DNA from: an uncultured Bacteroidota bacterium
Lineage (GTDB): Bacteria; Bacteroidota; Bacteroidia; Flavobacteriales; Flavobacteriaceae
Direction: 5' to 3'
NCBI GenBank assembly: GCA_902577515.1
Contig: CACGZJ010000009.1
Span: forward strand, 1-56,311
DNA length: 56,311 nt
The position numbers and the translations under genes are program-made. Under the pieces are notes generated by a model that ran no database searches, had not been told where the DNA came from, and saw nothing but the letters and a program-made list of their open reading frames with translations. Positions 1 through 8,054 of the stretch are shown here, in pieces; positions within the stretch are counted from its first letter, which is position 1, and each line of letters begins with the position of its first letter.

Positions 1-1422
1 GGCTCCACAATAAAAAATATCATCATATTCATAATATGAGTAAAAATTATCCTTGTTATTACTGAACGTTCTTTTTTCAAAATTCTGATTCCCTGTTAGT
101 GTAATATGGTCAATATTTCCTTTAGGAAATAAAAAAGTTTCATTTAAGTCTAAAGGAGTCAAAAATTTAGAAAAAACTATATCTTCAGGATTCTCGATAA
201 GAGGAATTACTGTTGAAATAATTCTTTCTTTTACTTTATCTAAACTTAACGCCTTCTTATCATAACTTAGATTTTTTGTAAAGAAAATTAATTTATCAAA
301 ATCTTCATTATTACCCATTTTTCTTTGTGCACTACCCTCAGGATAAATCTGAATAAAACCTGGGAAATAATCATCTAACCCCCTTAAAGCATTTTGACTA
401 GCATCTTCAAAACTCTCTAATGTGTCAAGTGAGAAAATAAATCTAAATGAATCTGAATAATAATTTGAATCTTTCCATATAACAGGGCTCTTGAAAAAAG
501 CTGTCACTTTTCCACTAGTTCCGATTAAATCCAGATTAACTTCATTTTTAAAGTTTTTTAAAAGTCTTGTAGGAGTAATTGGATCTGTAGCAAAAATTAA
601 CTTATCATAATTTAATTTAAAGTCTTTACCTGTTTGAGACAAGAAAATAGAATTGGTCTTATCATCAACTTCTTCAATATTAGAATCCAAGTAAAATTTA
701 ACACCAAGGTCTTTGTTTATTTTTGTCAAGTTTTCAGTTATTTTCCAAATACCTGTTTTAACAAAGCCCCAGTATCCATTAAATACCGATCCTGAATCCA
801 TCAAAGGAATAGTAAATGCTGTACCTGAATCATATATTGAGGCAGGTCCACTCTCTATTACTGTCATTCCCATATATAATTTTGTTTTTTCAGAAGAAAA
901 GTAATGATCAAGTAAATCTTTTGCACTTCCACTAATCCAAAGTCTTGTAAGCTCTTTCCCCAGATAATTATTTGCTAAATCTATTGAGGGACTTGTTCCA
1001 TTTTTATATAACTCTTGAATGAATTTAATTACTTTATTTTCGTCATTTCTAAATTCATTTACCATACCAGTTTCTCCCCACTTTTCTTTTAGTTCCTTTT
1101 CTAATCTATTGTGATCTTGATAAATTTTAGTAGAAGTTTCTTGATCATTAAAATATATAAGCTTTGGAGTTTTTGGATAATAACCTTTAATTTTTTTACT
1201 AAGACCTGTTTCTTTAAAAATAAAATCTGGCATCATTCCAAATACAGTAGCACCATATGCATAATCAATTTTTTTATTTCTAATTTCAACAGTATCCTTT
1301 ATACACGCACCTCCCAACTGAGATTTTTTTTCAATAATACTTACATCATATCCATTCTTTATAAGATAGTTTGCTGCTACTAGTCCATTTATCCCTCCTC
1401 CAATTATTATTATTTTATTCAT
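1..1422 (-). CDS. Phytoene-dehydrogenase-related FAD oxidoreductase (PYROXD2-like), 3' end outside window
   Basis: The reading frame starts at an ATG and runs open through 474 codons to the window edge, so the C-terminus is missing. Residues 1-14 read MNKIIIIGGGINGL, the Rossmann GxGxxG FAD-binding motif, followed by a basic-acidic strand end (SIIEKKSQLGGACI) typical of the flavin amine oxidase/phytoene desaturase superfamily. The last visible residues (DDIFYCGA) match the start of the late FAD-contacting LCGAG motif of PYROXD2-type proteins, which suggests only about 40-60 residues are lost. The substrate is unknown; members are often misnamed carotenoid desaturases, and no carotenoid genes are nearby. 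It lies downstream of the ammonium-transport operon on the same strand but beyond that operon's terminator. Confidence 0.85.
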   Translation of the reverse strand, partial: MNKIIIIGGGINGLVAANYLIKNGYDVSIIEKKSQLGGACIKDTVEIRNKKIDYAYGATVFGMMPDFIFKETGLSKKIKGYYPKTPKLIYFNDQETSTKIYQDHNRLEKELKEKWGETGMVNEFRNDENKVIKFIQELYKNGTSPSIDLANNYLGKELTRLWISGSAKDLLDHYFSSEKTKLYMGMTVIESGPASIYDSGTAFTIPLMDSGSVFNGYWGFVKTGIWKITENLTKINKDLGVKFYLDSNIEEVDDKTNSIFLSQTGKDFKLNYDKLIFATDPITPTRLLKNFKNEVNLDLIGTSGKVTAFFKSPVIWKDSNYYSDSFRFIFSLDTLESFEDASQNALRGLDDYFPGFIQIYPEGSAQRKMGNNEDFDKLIFFTKNLSYDKKALSLDKVKERIISTVIPLIENPEDIVFSKFLTPLDLNETFLFPKGNIDHITLTGNQNFEKRTFSNNKDNFYSYYEYDDIFYCGA

Positions 1423-1466
1423 AATTATAGTCTAATATATTAATATTTAGTTTTTATATAAATCAA

Positions 1467-1492
1467 AAAAGGAGATCAAATGATCTCCTTTT
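1467..1492 (-). terminator. Hairpin terminator after amt
   Basis: Perfect 12-bp inverted repeat AAAAGGAGATCA / TGATCTCCTTTT around a two-base AA centre, 24 bp past the amt stop codon. On the minus strand the stem ends in TTTT, so it fits an intrinsic terminator separating the nitrogen operon from the oxidoreductase gene downstream. Confidence 0.8.
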
Positions 1493-1515
1493 AGAAATGA
1501 AATTAATAGAAGCTA

Positions 1516-2751
1516 TTATCTCATTGAAAAATCTCCATAAGCACCAGTTCCATGTTCAGCAATATCCAAACCTTTAGTTTCCTCTTCTTCAGATACTCTA
1601 AGCCCCATAATTGACTTAACTATAAAAGTAATTATAACTGCACCAATTATACAGAATGCACCTACGATACCAGTACTTGCAAGTTGAACCATAAATTGAT
1701 CGAAACCTGAAGATGCACCTAATAATCCAACTGCAAGTGTTCCCCATATTCCTGCAAATAGGTGGACTGGTATTGCACCAACTGGGTCATCCAGTTTACA
1801 CTTGTCTAATAAAGAAACACCTAAAACAACAATTACACCACCTACGGCTCCAACAATAATTGCCTCAGTAGGACCCATTTGATCAGCTCCTGCTGTAATA
1901 CCAACAAGACCCCCTAAGACACCATTCATAAACATTGTAATATCAAGATTTTTATATAAAACTCCAGAGAAAAATGCTGCTCCAAGACCTCCTGCTGCTG
2001 CAGCAAGACAAGTTGTAACTAAAACTAATGATGTATTAGCTGGATCTGCAGATAATACTGAACCTCCATTAAAACCAAACCAACCTAGCCAAAGAATTAA
2101 CACACCAGCTGCAGATAAAGGTATATTTGATCCTGGTATAGCAACAGCTTTACCAGAGCTATCAAATTTTCCTTTTCTTGCGCCTAATAAATATATTATT
2201 ACTAATGCTCCCCAACCACCTACTGAGTGAACAAGTGTGGATCCTGCAAAGTCATAAAATCCGAATTCATCGGTTAGTGTTGATAAAAACCCAGATCCCC
2301 ATTGCCAAGATCCAACTATAGGGTATACGATTAGAACATATAGGAAGACTATTAGCATAAAGGAATTAATTTTAATTCTTTCAGCTACAGCTCCTGAAAT
2401 AATTGTTCCTGCAGTTGCAGCAAACATTCCCTGAAATAGGAAATCAGTCCAATAAGTATAACCTTCATTATAAGTAAGGTCTGAAGCTGCTTCTGCATCA
2501 AGCCCTAATCCTGCAAATCCTAATACACCGTCACCAATGATATTAAAATCTCCTGGATACATTAGATTAAATCCAACTAAACAATAGGCTATTAAACCCA
2601 TTGTTATAATAAAAAAGTTTTTGAATAAAATGTTTATCGTATTTTTTTGTCTTGTTAGTCCAATTTCTAAAAATGAGAACCCAAGATGCATAAAGAATAC
2701 TAATGCTGCACAAAGCATCATCCAAACATTATTTGTAGTTAATAATTCCAT
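1516..2751 (-). CDS. amtB: Ammonium transporter, Amt/MEP family
   Basis: Inner-membrane trimeric ammonium channel of 411 residues, the usual Amt length. It has about eleven hydrophobic segments. The family signature DFAGSTLVHSVGG is at 167-179, with the twin pore histidines at about H175 and H330 (PVHLFAGIWG). The outer Phe-gate region (FLFQGMFA) is near 104-111. The C-terminal tail GLDIAEHGTGAYGDF is the cytosolic segment that couples to P-II protein. It does not have the fused P-II domain found in some Bacteroidetes Amt proteins; a separate glnK lies 4 bp upstream. Expression is probably set by nitrogen status through the promoter before the porin gene. Confidence 0.97.
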   Translation of the reverse strand: MELLTTNNVWMMLCAALVFFMHLGFSFLEIGLTRQKNTINILFKNFFIITMGLIAYCLVGFNLMYPGDFNIIGDGVLGFAGLGLDAEAASDLTYNEGYTYWTDFLFQGMFAATAGTIISGAVAERIKINSFMLIVFLYVLIVYPIVGSWQWGSGFLSTLTDEFGFYDFAGSTLVHSVGGWGALVIIYLLGARKGKFDSSGKAVAIPGSNIPLSAAGVLILWLGWFGFNGGSVLSADPANTSLVLVTTCLAAAAGGLGAAFFSGVLYKNLDITMFMNGVLGGLVGITAGADQMGPTEAIIVGAVGGVIVVLGVSLLDKCKLDDPVGAIPVHLFAGIWGTLAVGLLGASSGFDQFMVQLASTGIVGAFCIIGAVIITFIVKSIMGLRVSEEEETKGLDIAEHGTGAYGDFSMR

Positions 2752-2755
2752 AATT

Positions 2756-3094
2756 TTAATTAAATGATTTTGTTCCTTTTTCTCCTGTTCTTATCCTATA
2801 AGCTTCTTCACAAGGAAGAACAAATATTTTGCCGTCTCCGACATTACCAGTAGCACCAGACTTTATAATTGCATCAACTGCAGTATCTACAAATGAATCA
2901 GATACAACAATTGATAAATATCTTCTTTGAATATCTTTTGTACTGTATTCAACTCCCCTGTAAACACTCCCAATACTTTCATTTCCAACTCCTGTTACAT
3001 CCCAGTAGCTAAAAAAATTAATCTCAGCATCATGTAATGCCTTTACAACTTCGTCAAATTTTGACTTCCTAATAATTGCTTCTATTTTTTTCAT
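2756..3094 (-). CDS. glnK: Nitrogen regulatory P-II protein
   Basis: Signal-transduction trimer of 112 residues that binds ATP/ADP and 2-oxoglutarate and gates the ammonium channel. The T-loop region (ESIGSVYRGVEYSTKD, about 39-54) keeps a tyrosine at about position 50, close to the uridylylated Tyr51 of enterobacterial P-II, but the rest of the loop is divergent. The B/C-loop part GNVGDGKIFVLP and the terminal RIRTGEKG are canonical. It sits 10 bp after the porin gene and 4 bp before amt, so it is named glnK from this linkage. Whether the tyrosine is modified here cannot be told, since no uridylyltransferase gene is in the window. Confidence 0.95.
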   Translation of the reverse strand: MKKIEAIIRKSKFDEVVKALHDAEINFFSYWDVTGVGNESIGSVYRGVEYSTKDIQRRYLSIVVSDSFVDTAVDAIIKSGATGNVGDGKIFVLPCEEAYRIRTGEKGTKSFN

Positions 3095-3104
3095 AATTTT
3101 TAAT

Positions 3105-3776
3105 TTAAAAACTAATTCCGAAAACTAAAAAGGCAGCCTCAGCATCAGGATTTAGAATAAAAGATCCAAATACAGGTAGTGAATATGAATCAGAAATTTG
3201 TATTTCTTTTGATCCACTAAATGACATATTAACTATGCCAGCACCACCATCTGCATACCATGCATCGCCTTGATCATCTCCATATCCTATTGCAATATCA
3301 ACAGGACCTGCAGCAAACCCAAGCTCAATATATAATGCCTCGACATCAGTAAAATAACCAGCTAATAAATCAACTCCCATAATAGATGTTGACCCGCTTA
3401 TTTCAGTATAGTCTCCTTTAAAGAAACCATATTCACTATTACCATAAGTTCCACCGTCTTTGGGAAAAGTATAGTTAGTAAGAGTTAAAGCAAATGGACC
3501 AAAATCATAGCTTAAATAAGCATCTAATTCGTTTCCACCGCCTTTCGCTGTTGTAGGAAAGCTTCCCCAAACACCAGCTTCTAAATTTCCAGAACCAAGA
3601 GTCATATATGGTTGAATATGAGCACCTGATCCAAATTGTGTACCTCTCCAGACGTAAGAACTTACAAGGTCTGCACCAAAATCTTGTGAATAAGAAATAT
3701 TCGTTGATAAAAATGCCATCAATGAGAAAACCCCTATCTTAATGGTTCTAGAAAAGTTAAAGTTTGATAGATTCAT
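3105..3776 (-). CDS. TorF-family putative porin (TIGR02001-like), nitrogen-operon outer-membrane protein
   Basis: Exported protein of 223 residues with a signal peptide ending near TNISYSQ (about residue 31). The mature N-terminus has the conserved DLVSSYVWRGTQFGSG pattern of the family (SDYVFRG in other members), followed by alternating amphipathic beta strands and a terminal aromatic (FGISF) expected of an outer-membrane barrel. It is the first gene of the porin-glnK-amt operon, which implies a role in passing ammonium or small nitrogenous solutes across the outer membrane; this role is inferred from context only. Family assignment rests on the N-terminal motif and length. Confidence 0.8.
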   Translation of the reverse strand: MNLSNFNFSRTIKIGVFSLMAFLSTNISYSQDFGADLVSSYVWRGTQFGSGAHIQPYMTLGSGNLEAGVWGSFPTTAKGGGNELDAYLSYDFGPFALTLTNYTFPKDGGTYGNSEYGFFKGDYTEISGSTSIMGVDLLAGYFTDVEALYIELGFAAGPVDIAIGYGDDQGDAWYADGGAGIVNMSFSGSKEIQISDSYSLPVFGSFILNPDAEAAFLVFGISF

Positions 3777-3785
3777 AATTTCTAT

Positions 3786-3802
3786 TTTGATTAAAAATCA
3801 AA
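3786..3802. promoter_or_regulatory. Inverted repeat overlapping the porin-glnK-amt promoter
   Basis: Perfect repeat TTTGATT-AAA-AATCAAA in the short leader, overlapping the -7 box on its distal side. It is well placed for a repressor operator. It shares the half-site TTTGAT with the repeat about 55 bp further upstream. Confidence 0.4.
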
Positions 3803-3806
3803 TCTA
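3799..3806 (-). promoter_or_regulatory. -7 promoter element (TAGATTTG) of the porin-glnK-amt operon
   Basis: Reads TAGATTTG on the minus strand, matching the Bacteroidetes TAnnTTTG consensus, 22 bp before the porin ATG. No good -33 TTG is seen at the usual distance. Confidence 0.45.
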
Positions 3807-3856
3807 TATTATACAGAATCTAAAAAATTCACATCACAATGGAATTATTTAATTTT

Positions 3857-3877
3857 TATCAAATTATCATTTTGATA
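3857..3877. promoter_or_regulatory. Upstream inverted repeat, candidate activator site
   Basis: Perfect TATCAAA-N7-TTTGATA repeat about 50 bp upstream of the -7 box, sharing its half-site with the promoter-overlapping repeat. Half-site centres are 14 bp apart. This could be a nitrogen-responsive operator, but the AT-rich background makes chance repeats common. Confidence 0.35.
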
Positions 3878-3940
3878 TAATAAATTTTTAAGTATTATAA
3901 ATTTAAATGATAAATTTTTGGGATATGTTGAATTATTTAA

Positions 3941-4510
3941 TTATTCAGAATACCTAATCTCATATAAAATTTCATTTCTTCTATTGTAGAATTTTGTGGG
4001 AGCATCATATGAGAGTACATAGAAGTTACTAATAATCTCAAGCCCATTATTATCAAGAATAGATTTAAGCTCATTTCTGTGCTTTTGAACTTTATTAGCA
4101 TTTGAGTAACCTGAGTATCTAATTGCAGCCAGATACCTTGGATTAGAAATATAAGCTTCTAAGTCTCTGTCGTTTGGCATGGGAAGATCCTCTGATAAAT
4201 ATTTTTTTGGAAGAACAAACTCCATAGTTTTATTTTGGTCATACATGTAGACAGGAGTTGTCATAGCAATCTCTTTGTTCTCTTCATTGTTACCAGCAAT
4301 GTATCTAAATAGTTTGCCAAAATTGTTATTTCTATTCTGTCCGGCAGAAACTTTGATCATAGCAGCACTGGGATAAAATCTTATTTCAGCATTATCAATT
4401 TGATCTACTACTCTATACTCCTGGGTCTCATATTTTTGTGCCATAAGCATTGATGGATTTAAAAATATAATAGTAATTAAAAAATTAAATATTGAAATTG
4501 AATAATTCAT
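3941..4510 (-). CDS. SOUL-family haem-binding protein
   Basis: Predicted exported protein of 189 residues in the SOUL/HBP family. The signal peptide runs to about residue 25 (PSMLMAQ). The typical SOUL opening YRVVDQIDNAEIRFYPS follows, then the conserved IAMTTPVYM block and the MPNDRDLEAY region before a C-terminal NEILYEI strand. The frame extends 14 codons further upstream, but a TATATTTG promoter box lies inside that extension and ends four bases before this ATG, so the shorter start is chosen; it also begins a good signal peptide. SOUL proteins bind tetrapyrroles or hydrophobic ligands; the ligand here is unknown. Confidence 0.85.
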   Translation of the reverse strand: MNYSISIFNFLITIIFLNPSMLMAQKYETQEYRVVDQIDNAEIRFYPSAAMIKVSAGQNRNNNFGKLFRYIAGNNEENKEIAMTTPVYMYDQNKTMEFVLPKKYLSEDLPMPNDRDLEAYISNPRYLAAIRYSGYSNANKVQKHRNELKSILDNNGLEIISNFYVLSYDAPTKFYNRRNEILYEIRYSE

Positions 4511-4514
4511 ATGA

Positions 4515-4522
4515 CAAATATA
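4515..4522 (-). promoter_or_regulatory. -7 promoter element (TATATTTG) of the SOUL gene
   Basis: Reads TATATTTG-TCAT-ATG on the minus strand. Transcription would begin at or within a base or two of the start codon, which decides the start in favour of position 4510 and suggests a leaderless mRNA. Confidence 0.6.
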
Positions 4523-4602
4523 AATAGTCATGTAACTTAAATAACTAATCAAATGTGGTTTAGGATATTCTTAACATCTATCTTTAATAGGCCAACTACT
4601 TA

Positions 4603-7600
4603 TTATTTTACAATAAAGTCTTCTCTCAAAATTTCTCTAAAGTATTTTAGAAATAAATCACAATTTGATTTACTAAATATCATGGGAGGTTTAATTTTAA
4701 TTACATTATTAAATGGCCCATCAATACTAGAAAGAATTCCAAAGTTCTTTAACCTATTTATAATATATTGAGCTTCCTCCTTTAATGGTTTATCATTATC
4801 ATCAAGAAATTCAATACCTAGGAAGAGTCCTTTACCTCTTACATCCGCAATAATTCTGTTATCTTTTGCCAGTTTTTTCAGTTCTTTTTTAAAATATTCT
4901 CCAACAACTTTAGCATTTTTCTGAAGATTATTTTTCTTAACAGTTTTAATAACTTCTAGTGCGATTGAACATGAGACAGGATTCCCTCCAAATGTGTTAA
5001 AAAACTCCATTCCATTTGCAAAACTCTCTGCAATTTCTTTGGTGCAAACAACTACTCCAACTGGATGGCCATTTCCAATAGGTTTTCCTATTGTAATAAT
5101 ATCAGGGATAACATTGTGTTCTTGAAAACCCCAAAAAGTTTTACCCATTCTTCCACATCCTACCTGAACCTCATCTGATATACAAATACCTCCATTTTTC
5201 CTAACTTCTTCATAAGCTTTTTTTAAAAACCCTTTAGGTAGTTCTACTTGACCTCCACAACTTATAATTGGTTCTATAATAAATCCACCAAGCCTTCTTT
5301 TCTTTCGTTTAATTTTTTTTATTTGTTTTCTTATCTCATCAACATATTTATCGTCTTTTTTATCTCCTTTATATTTTCCATTAAAATTATTTGGAATAGG
5401 TATTACATGTGTATTTTCAGGGGCTCCACTACCACCTTTTCCATCAAATTTATATGATGAAATGTCAACACATATGTTAGTGTTCCCATGATATCCATGT
5501 TGAGAAACTATTATGTCATTATTCCCTGTATGAGCTTTCATCATTCTTATTGCTAATTCGTTAGCTTCACTTCCTGAGTTGACATAATGAACAACATTTA
5601 ATTCATTAGGTAGAGTGCTAAGTATTTCTTTTGTAAGATGGTTTATGTTTTCATGTAAATATCTAGAGTTAGTATTAAGAACTGACATTTGACTTTTACC
5701 TACACTTACTACTTCTTCATTTTCATGTCCTACATGAGCTACATTATTTACGGTATCTAAATATTTGTTGCCTTTATGATCAATTAAATAAACTCCTTCT
5801 CCACGAACAATTCTAATGGGTTTACTGTAATGAAGTTTAAGACTCTTTCCTAAATGTTTTTTTCGATAATCTATTATTTGAGAATTAGTCTGATTTGTAT
5901 TTGAGATTAGTCCTTTATTCTTAAAAAGAATATTGGGATCTGGACATATATCCTTCCAAACATCTTCTTGTTTTGAATAACATACACCTGGATAATCAAC
6001 TTTAAACTTTAACATGGAGAGCATAATTTGGAAATGAAGATGAGGTGCCCAATTCCCATTCTCTGGATAATTTGCCACCTCTGCAATTATTTCTCCCCTC
6101 TTAACTTTTGAACCTATCTTATTCTTTAATACGCTATCTACAGAGTTATGTCCGTATAATGAAAAAAATTCAAAGTCCTCAACACTATGTTTTATTATTA
6201 CTAGCCCCCCATATTCTTTATTCCCTTTATCATTCAATGCAGCTACTACTTCACCATCATATATACTACTAACTTTTGTCCCTACTGGAACCCAAAAGTC
6301 TAGACCTAAGTGAATAGTCCGATTCTCCTCACCCTCATTCCCAACTTTTTCATATGAATTTGATGAATAGATTGATCTTGGTTCGAGATATCCTCCAGAG
6401 ATAATATAATCAGGTATAGTCTTTTGCAGTTTTTCAATTTTAAATTGAAAAAAATCTAAATCCTCAATCTCATTTCTAGTGCCTAACCAGTTACTGCCTA
6501 TACTTAGATCTAGGTTATAAAATTTTGTTTTATTTATTCCTGGTAATAGATCTCCAATTAAGAACCTGTTTTTTTTTGCCCACTTATCAAATTTCTTTTT
6601 ACTAGAATGAGCATCTAGTGAGCATGCTTTTCGAAATGAATAATATGCAAACTCTGAATCAATTTCACTCCACTTACAAAGAAGATCCCATGCAGATTTT
6701 TCACTTATTAAAAGATACTTGTTGTCTGGCTCTATATATCTATTAATAGATGATTTGGTTACCGAAATAACTAGCCTCATAGCAATCAAATTATATAATA
6801 GTTTTAATTCATCGTCTTTAACACTTCTATTTTGATTATATCCTTTTAGTATATCTATACATCCAGAGAGAGGGTCATTCAGATTCATTATTCCATATGA
6901 ACAAGTAATTGCAAGATCATTAATAGTCTGAGAAAACACTGAGTCACCAAAATCAATTACTGATTTCACACTTGGATTTAAAAAATCATTAGTAACAATA
7001 ATATTATTATCATTAATATCGTTGTGAATAATTGATTTTTCAAGGTTTTGGTAGAGATGAAGATTATCTTTAAAATTTTGAATAAATCTTTTTAAAACCT
7101 TAAGTTTTTCAGGGTCAAATTTATCTAAATGACTTTCTACCCAAAGTGATTTTGCAATATCCCACTCAATTTCTCTATCAGCATATGGATGTTTAAAATC
7201 TTTTAATGATTTTGATAATTCAGAACACGAATATCCTAATTCATATCGTAATGATTTTGTTATTGGATTAACTGTGCTCCATAATCTTCCATCTATCCAA
7301 CTCATTAATCTTACAGATCTATTACATCCATGACTATCTTGAACAATAGATGATTTTTTATTATCAGTTGAGAAGACTAATTTAGGTAGTTGAATTTTAG
7401 AACTTTTATTTAGATGTTCTAACAACAGGACTTGATAGTCAATGTATTCTTGCTCAAAACTTGATCTAGATATTTTTAATAAATATTTTTTAGAATTATT
7501 TAAGACTACTTTGAAGTTAAAGTCAATCTCTCCATTAAGCAATGAGATTTCTCCATCTAAATTGTATATAGATTTTAAAATTTTCGCAGCTTCTTTTATT

Positions 7601-7626
7601 GATATTTTAGATTTATCAAAGCTCAT
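4603..7626 (-). CDS. Three-domain fusion: APH-type kinase, M23 peptidase and class III aminotransferase/phospholyase
   Basis: A 1007-residue protein with no signal peptide. Residues about 10-345 form an aminoglycoside-phosphotransferase fold with the catalytic H201-N-D203...N208 and the metal-binding IDFGD (D225), closest in pattern to hydroxylysine kinase. Residues about 410-545 are an M23/LytM fold with all ligands present: H439xxxD443, H493 and HLH (529-531). Residues about 580-1000 are a class III PLP enzyme with ISDEVQVG (D818) and the Schiff-base K848 in GKPIGNGHP, plus EFFNTFGGNPVSC. These match the O-phosphoethanolamine and 5-phosphohydroxylysine phospholyases of animals rather than true transaminases. 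Inference: the protein phosphorylates an amino-alcohol and eliminates the phosphate to give an aldehyde and ammonia; the peptidase-like domain is unexplained. Confidence 0.88.
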   Translation of the reverse strand: MSFDKSKISIKEAAKILKSIYNLDGEISLLNGEIDFNFKVVLNNSKKYLLKISRSSFEQEYIDYQVLLLEHLNKSSKIQLPKLVFSTDNKKSSIVQDSHGCNRSVRLMSWIDGRLWSTVNPITKSLRYELGYSCSELSKSLKDFKHPYADREIEWDIAKSLWVESHLDKFDPEKLKVLKRFIQNFKDNLHLYQNLEKSIIHNDINDNNIIVTNDFLNPSVKSVIDFGDSVFSQTINDLAITCSYGIMNLNDPLSGCIDILKGYNQNRSVKDDELKLLYNLIAMRLVISVTKSSINRYIEPDNKYLLISEKSAWDLLCKWSEIDSEFAYYSFRKACSLDAHSSKKKFDKWAKKNRFLIGDLLPGINKTKFYNLDLSIGSNWLGTRNEIEDLDFFQFKIEKLQKTIPDYIISGGYLEPRSIYSSNSYEKVGNEGEENRTIHLGLDFWVPVGTKVSSIYDGEVVAALNDKGNKEYGGLVIIKHSVEDFEFFSLYGHNSVDSVLKNKIGSKVKRGEIIAEVANYPENGNWAPHLHFQIMLSMLKFKVDYPGVCYSKQEDVWKDICPDPNILFKNKGLISNTNQTNSQIIDYRKKHLGKSLKLHYSKPIRIVRGEGVYLIDHKGNKYLDTVNNVAHVGHENEEVVSVGKSQMSVLNTNSRYLHENINHLTKEILSTLPNELNVVHYVNSGSEANELAIRMMKAHTGNNDIIVSQHGYHGNTNICVDISSYKFDGKGGSGAPENTHVIPIPNNFNGKYKGDKKDDKYVDEIRKQIKKIKRKKRRLGGFIIEPIISCGGQVELPKGFLKKAYEEVRKNGGICISDEVQVGCGRMGKTFWGFQEHNVIPDIITIGKPIGNGHPVGVVVCTKEIAESFANGMEFFNTFGGNPVSCSIALEVIKTVKKNNLQKNAKVVGEYFKKELKKLAKDNRIIADVRGKGLFLGIEFLDDNDKPLKEEAQYIINRLKNFGILSSIDGPFNNVIKIKPPMIFSKSNCDLFLKYFREILREDFIVK

Positions 7627-7661
7627 TAGACAAGAGAAAAATTATTTTGTAAATTAATCAA

Positions 7662-8045
7662 ATGGAATGGTATTTAAAAGTAATCAATTCTTATTTTGAT
7701 TTTAACGGAAGATCCAGAAGGATGGAGTATTGGATGTTTGTTTTTATCAACTCTCTTATTTCAATTTTCTGCCTGCTATTGGACAATATACTGGGGACCA
7801 CATGGCCAATCGGATATGGACCTATTTATATAGGATATGGTCTTGCAGTATTTATACCAAGTTTAGCTGTAGCAATTAGGAGACTCCACGATATAGGTAA
7901 ATCTGGATGGTACTACTTACTTGTACTAATTCCAATAATCGGAGCTATATGGCTTATAGTTCTTTTTGTTACTGAGGGAGAACAAGGAGAAAATCAATTT
8001 GGACCAAATCCAAAGAATGATAATTTTGAAAACAGAGATTTCTAA
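7662..8045 (+). CDS. DUF805 membrane protein
   Basis: Inner-membrane protein of 127 residues with three or four hydrophobic segments. It has the DUF805 hallmarks: FNGRSRRMEYW near the N-terminus (about 14-24), then VAIRRLHDIGKSGWYYL in the middle (about 91-107), and a polar tail with ENQFGPNPK. The function of the family is unknown. It diverges from the kinase/phospholyase fusion with 35 bp between starts. Confidence 0.93.
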   Translation: MEWYLKVINSYFDFNGRSRRMEYWMFVFINSLISIFCLLLDNILGTTWPIGYGPIYIGYGLAVFIPSLAVAIRRLHDIGKSGWYYLLVLIPIIGAIWLIVLFVTEGEQGENQFGPNPKNDNFENRDF

Positions 8046-8054
8046 ATCTTATAA

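Noticed and set aside
1111-1383. Plus-strand 90-codon frame near the left edge
   Set aside because: It lies opposite the clear FAD-binding N-terminus of the oxidoreductase and encodes low-complexity Phe/Ile/Asn sequence.
4511-4552. Longer N-terminus of the SOUL protein
   Set aside because: It would place the promoter box inside the coding sequence and put a polar stretch before the signal peptide; the ATG at 4510 is preferred.
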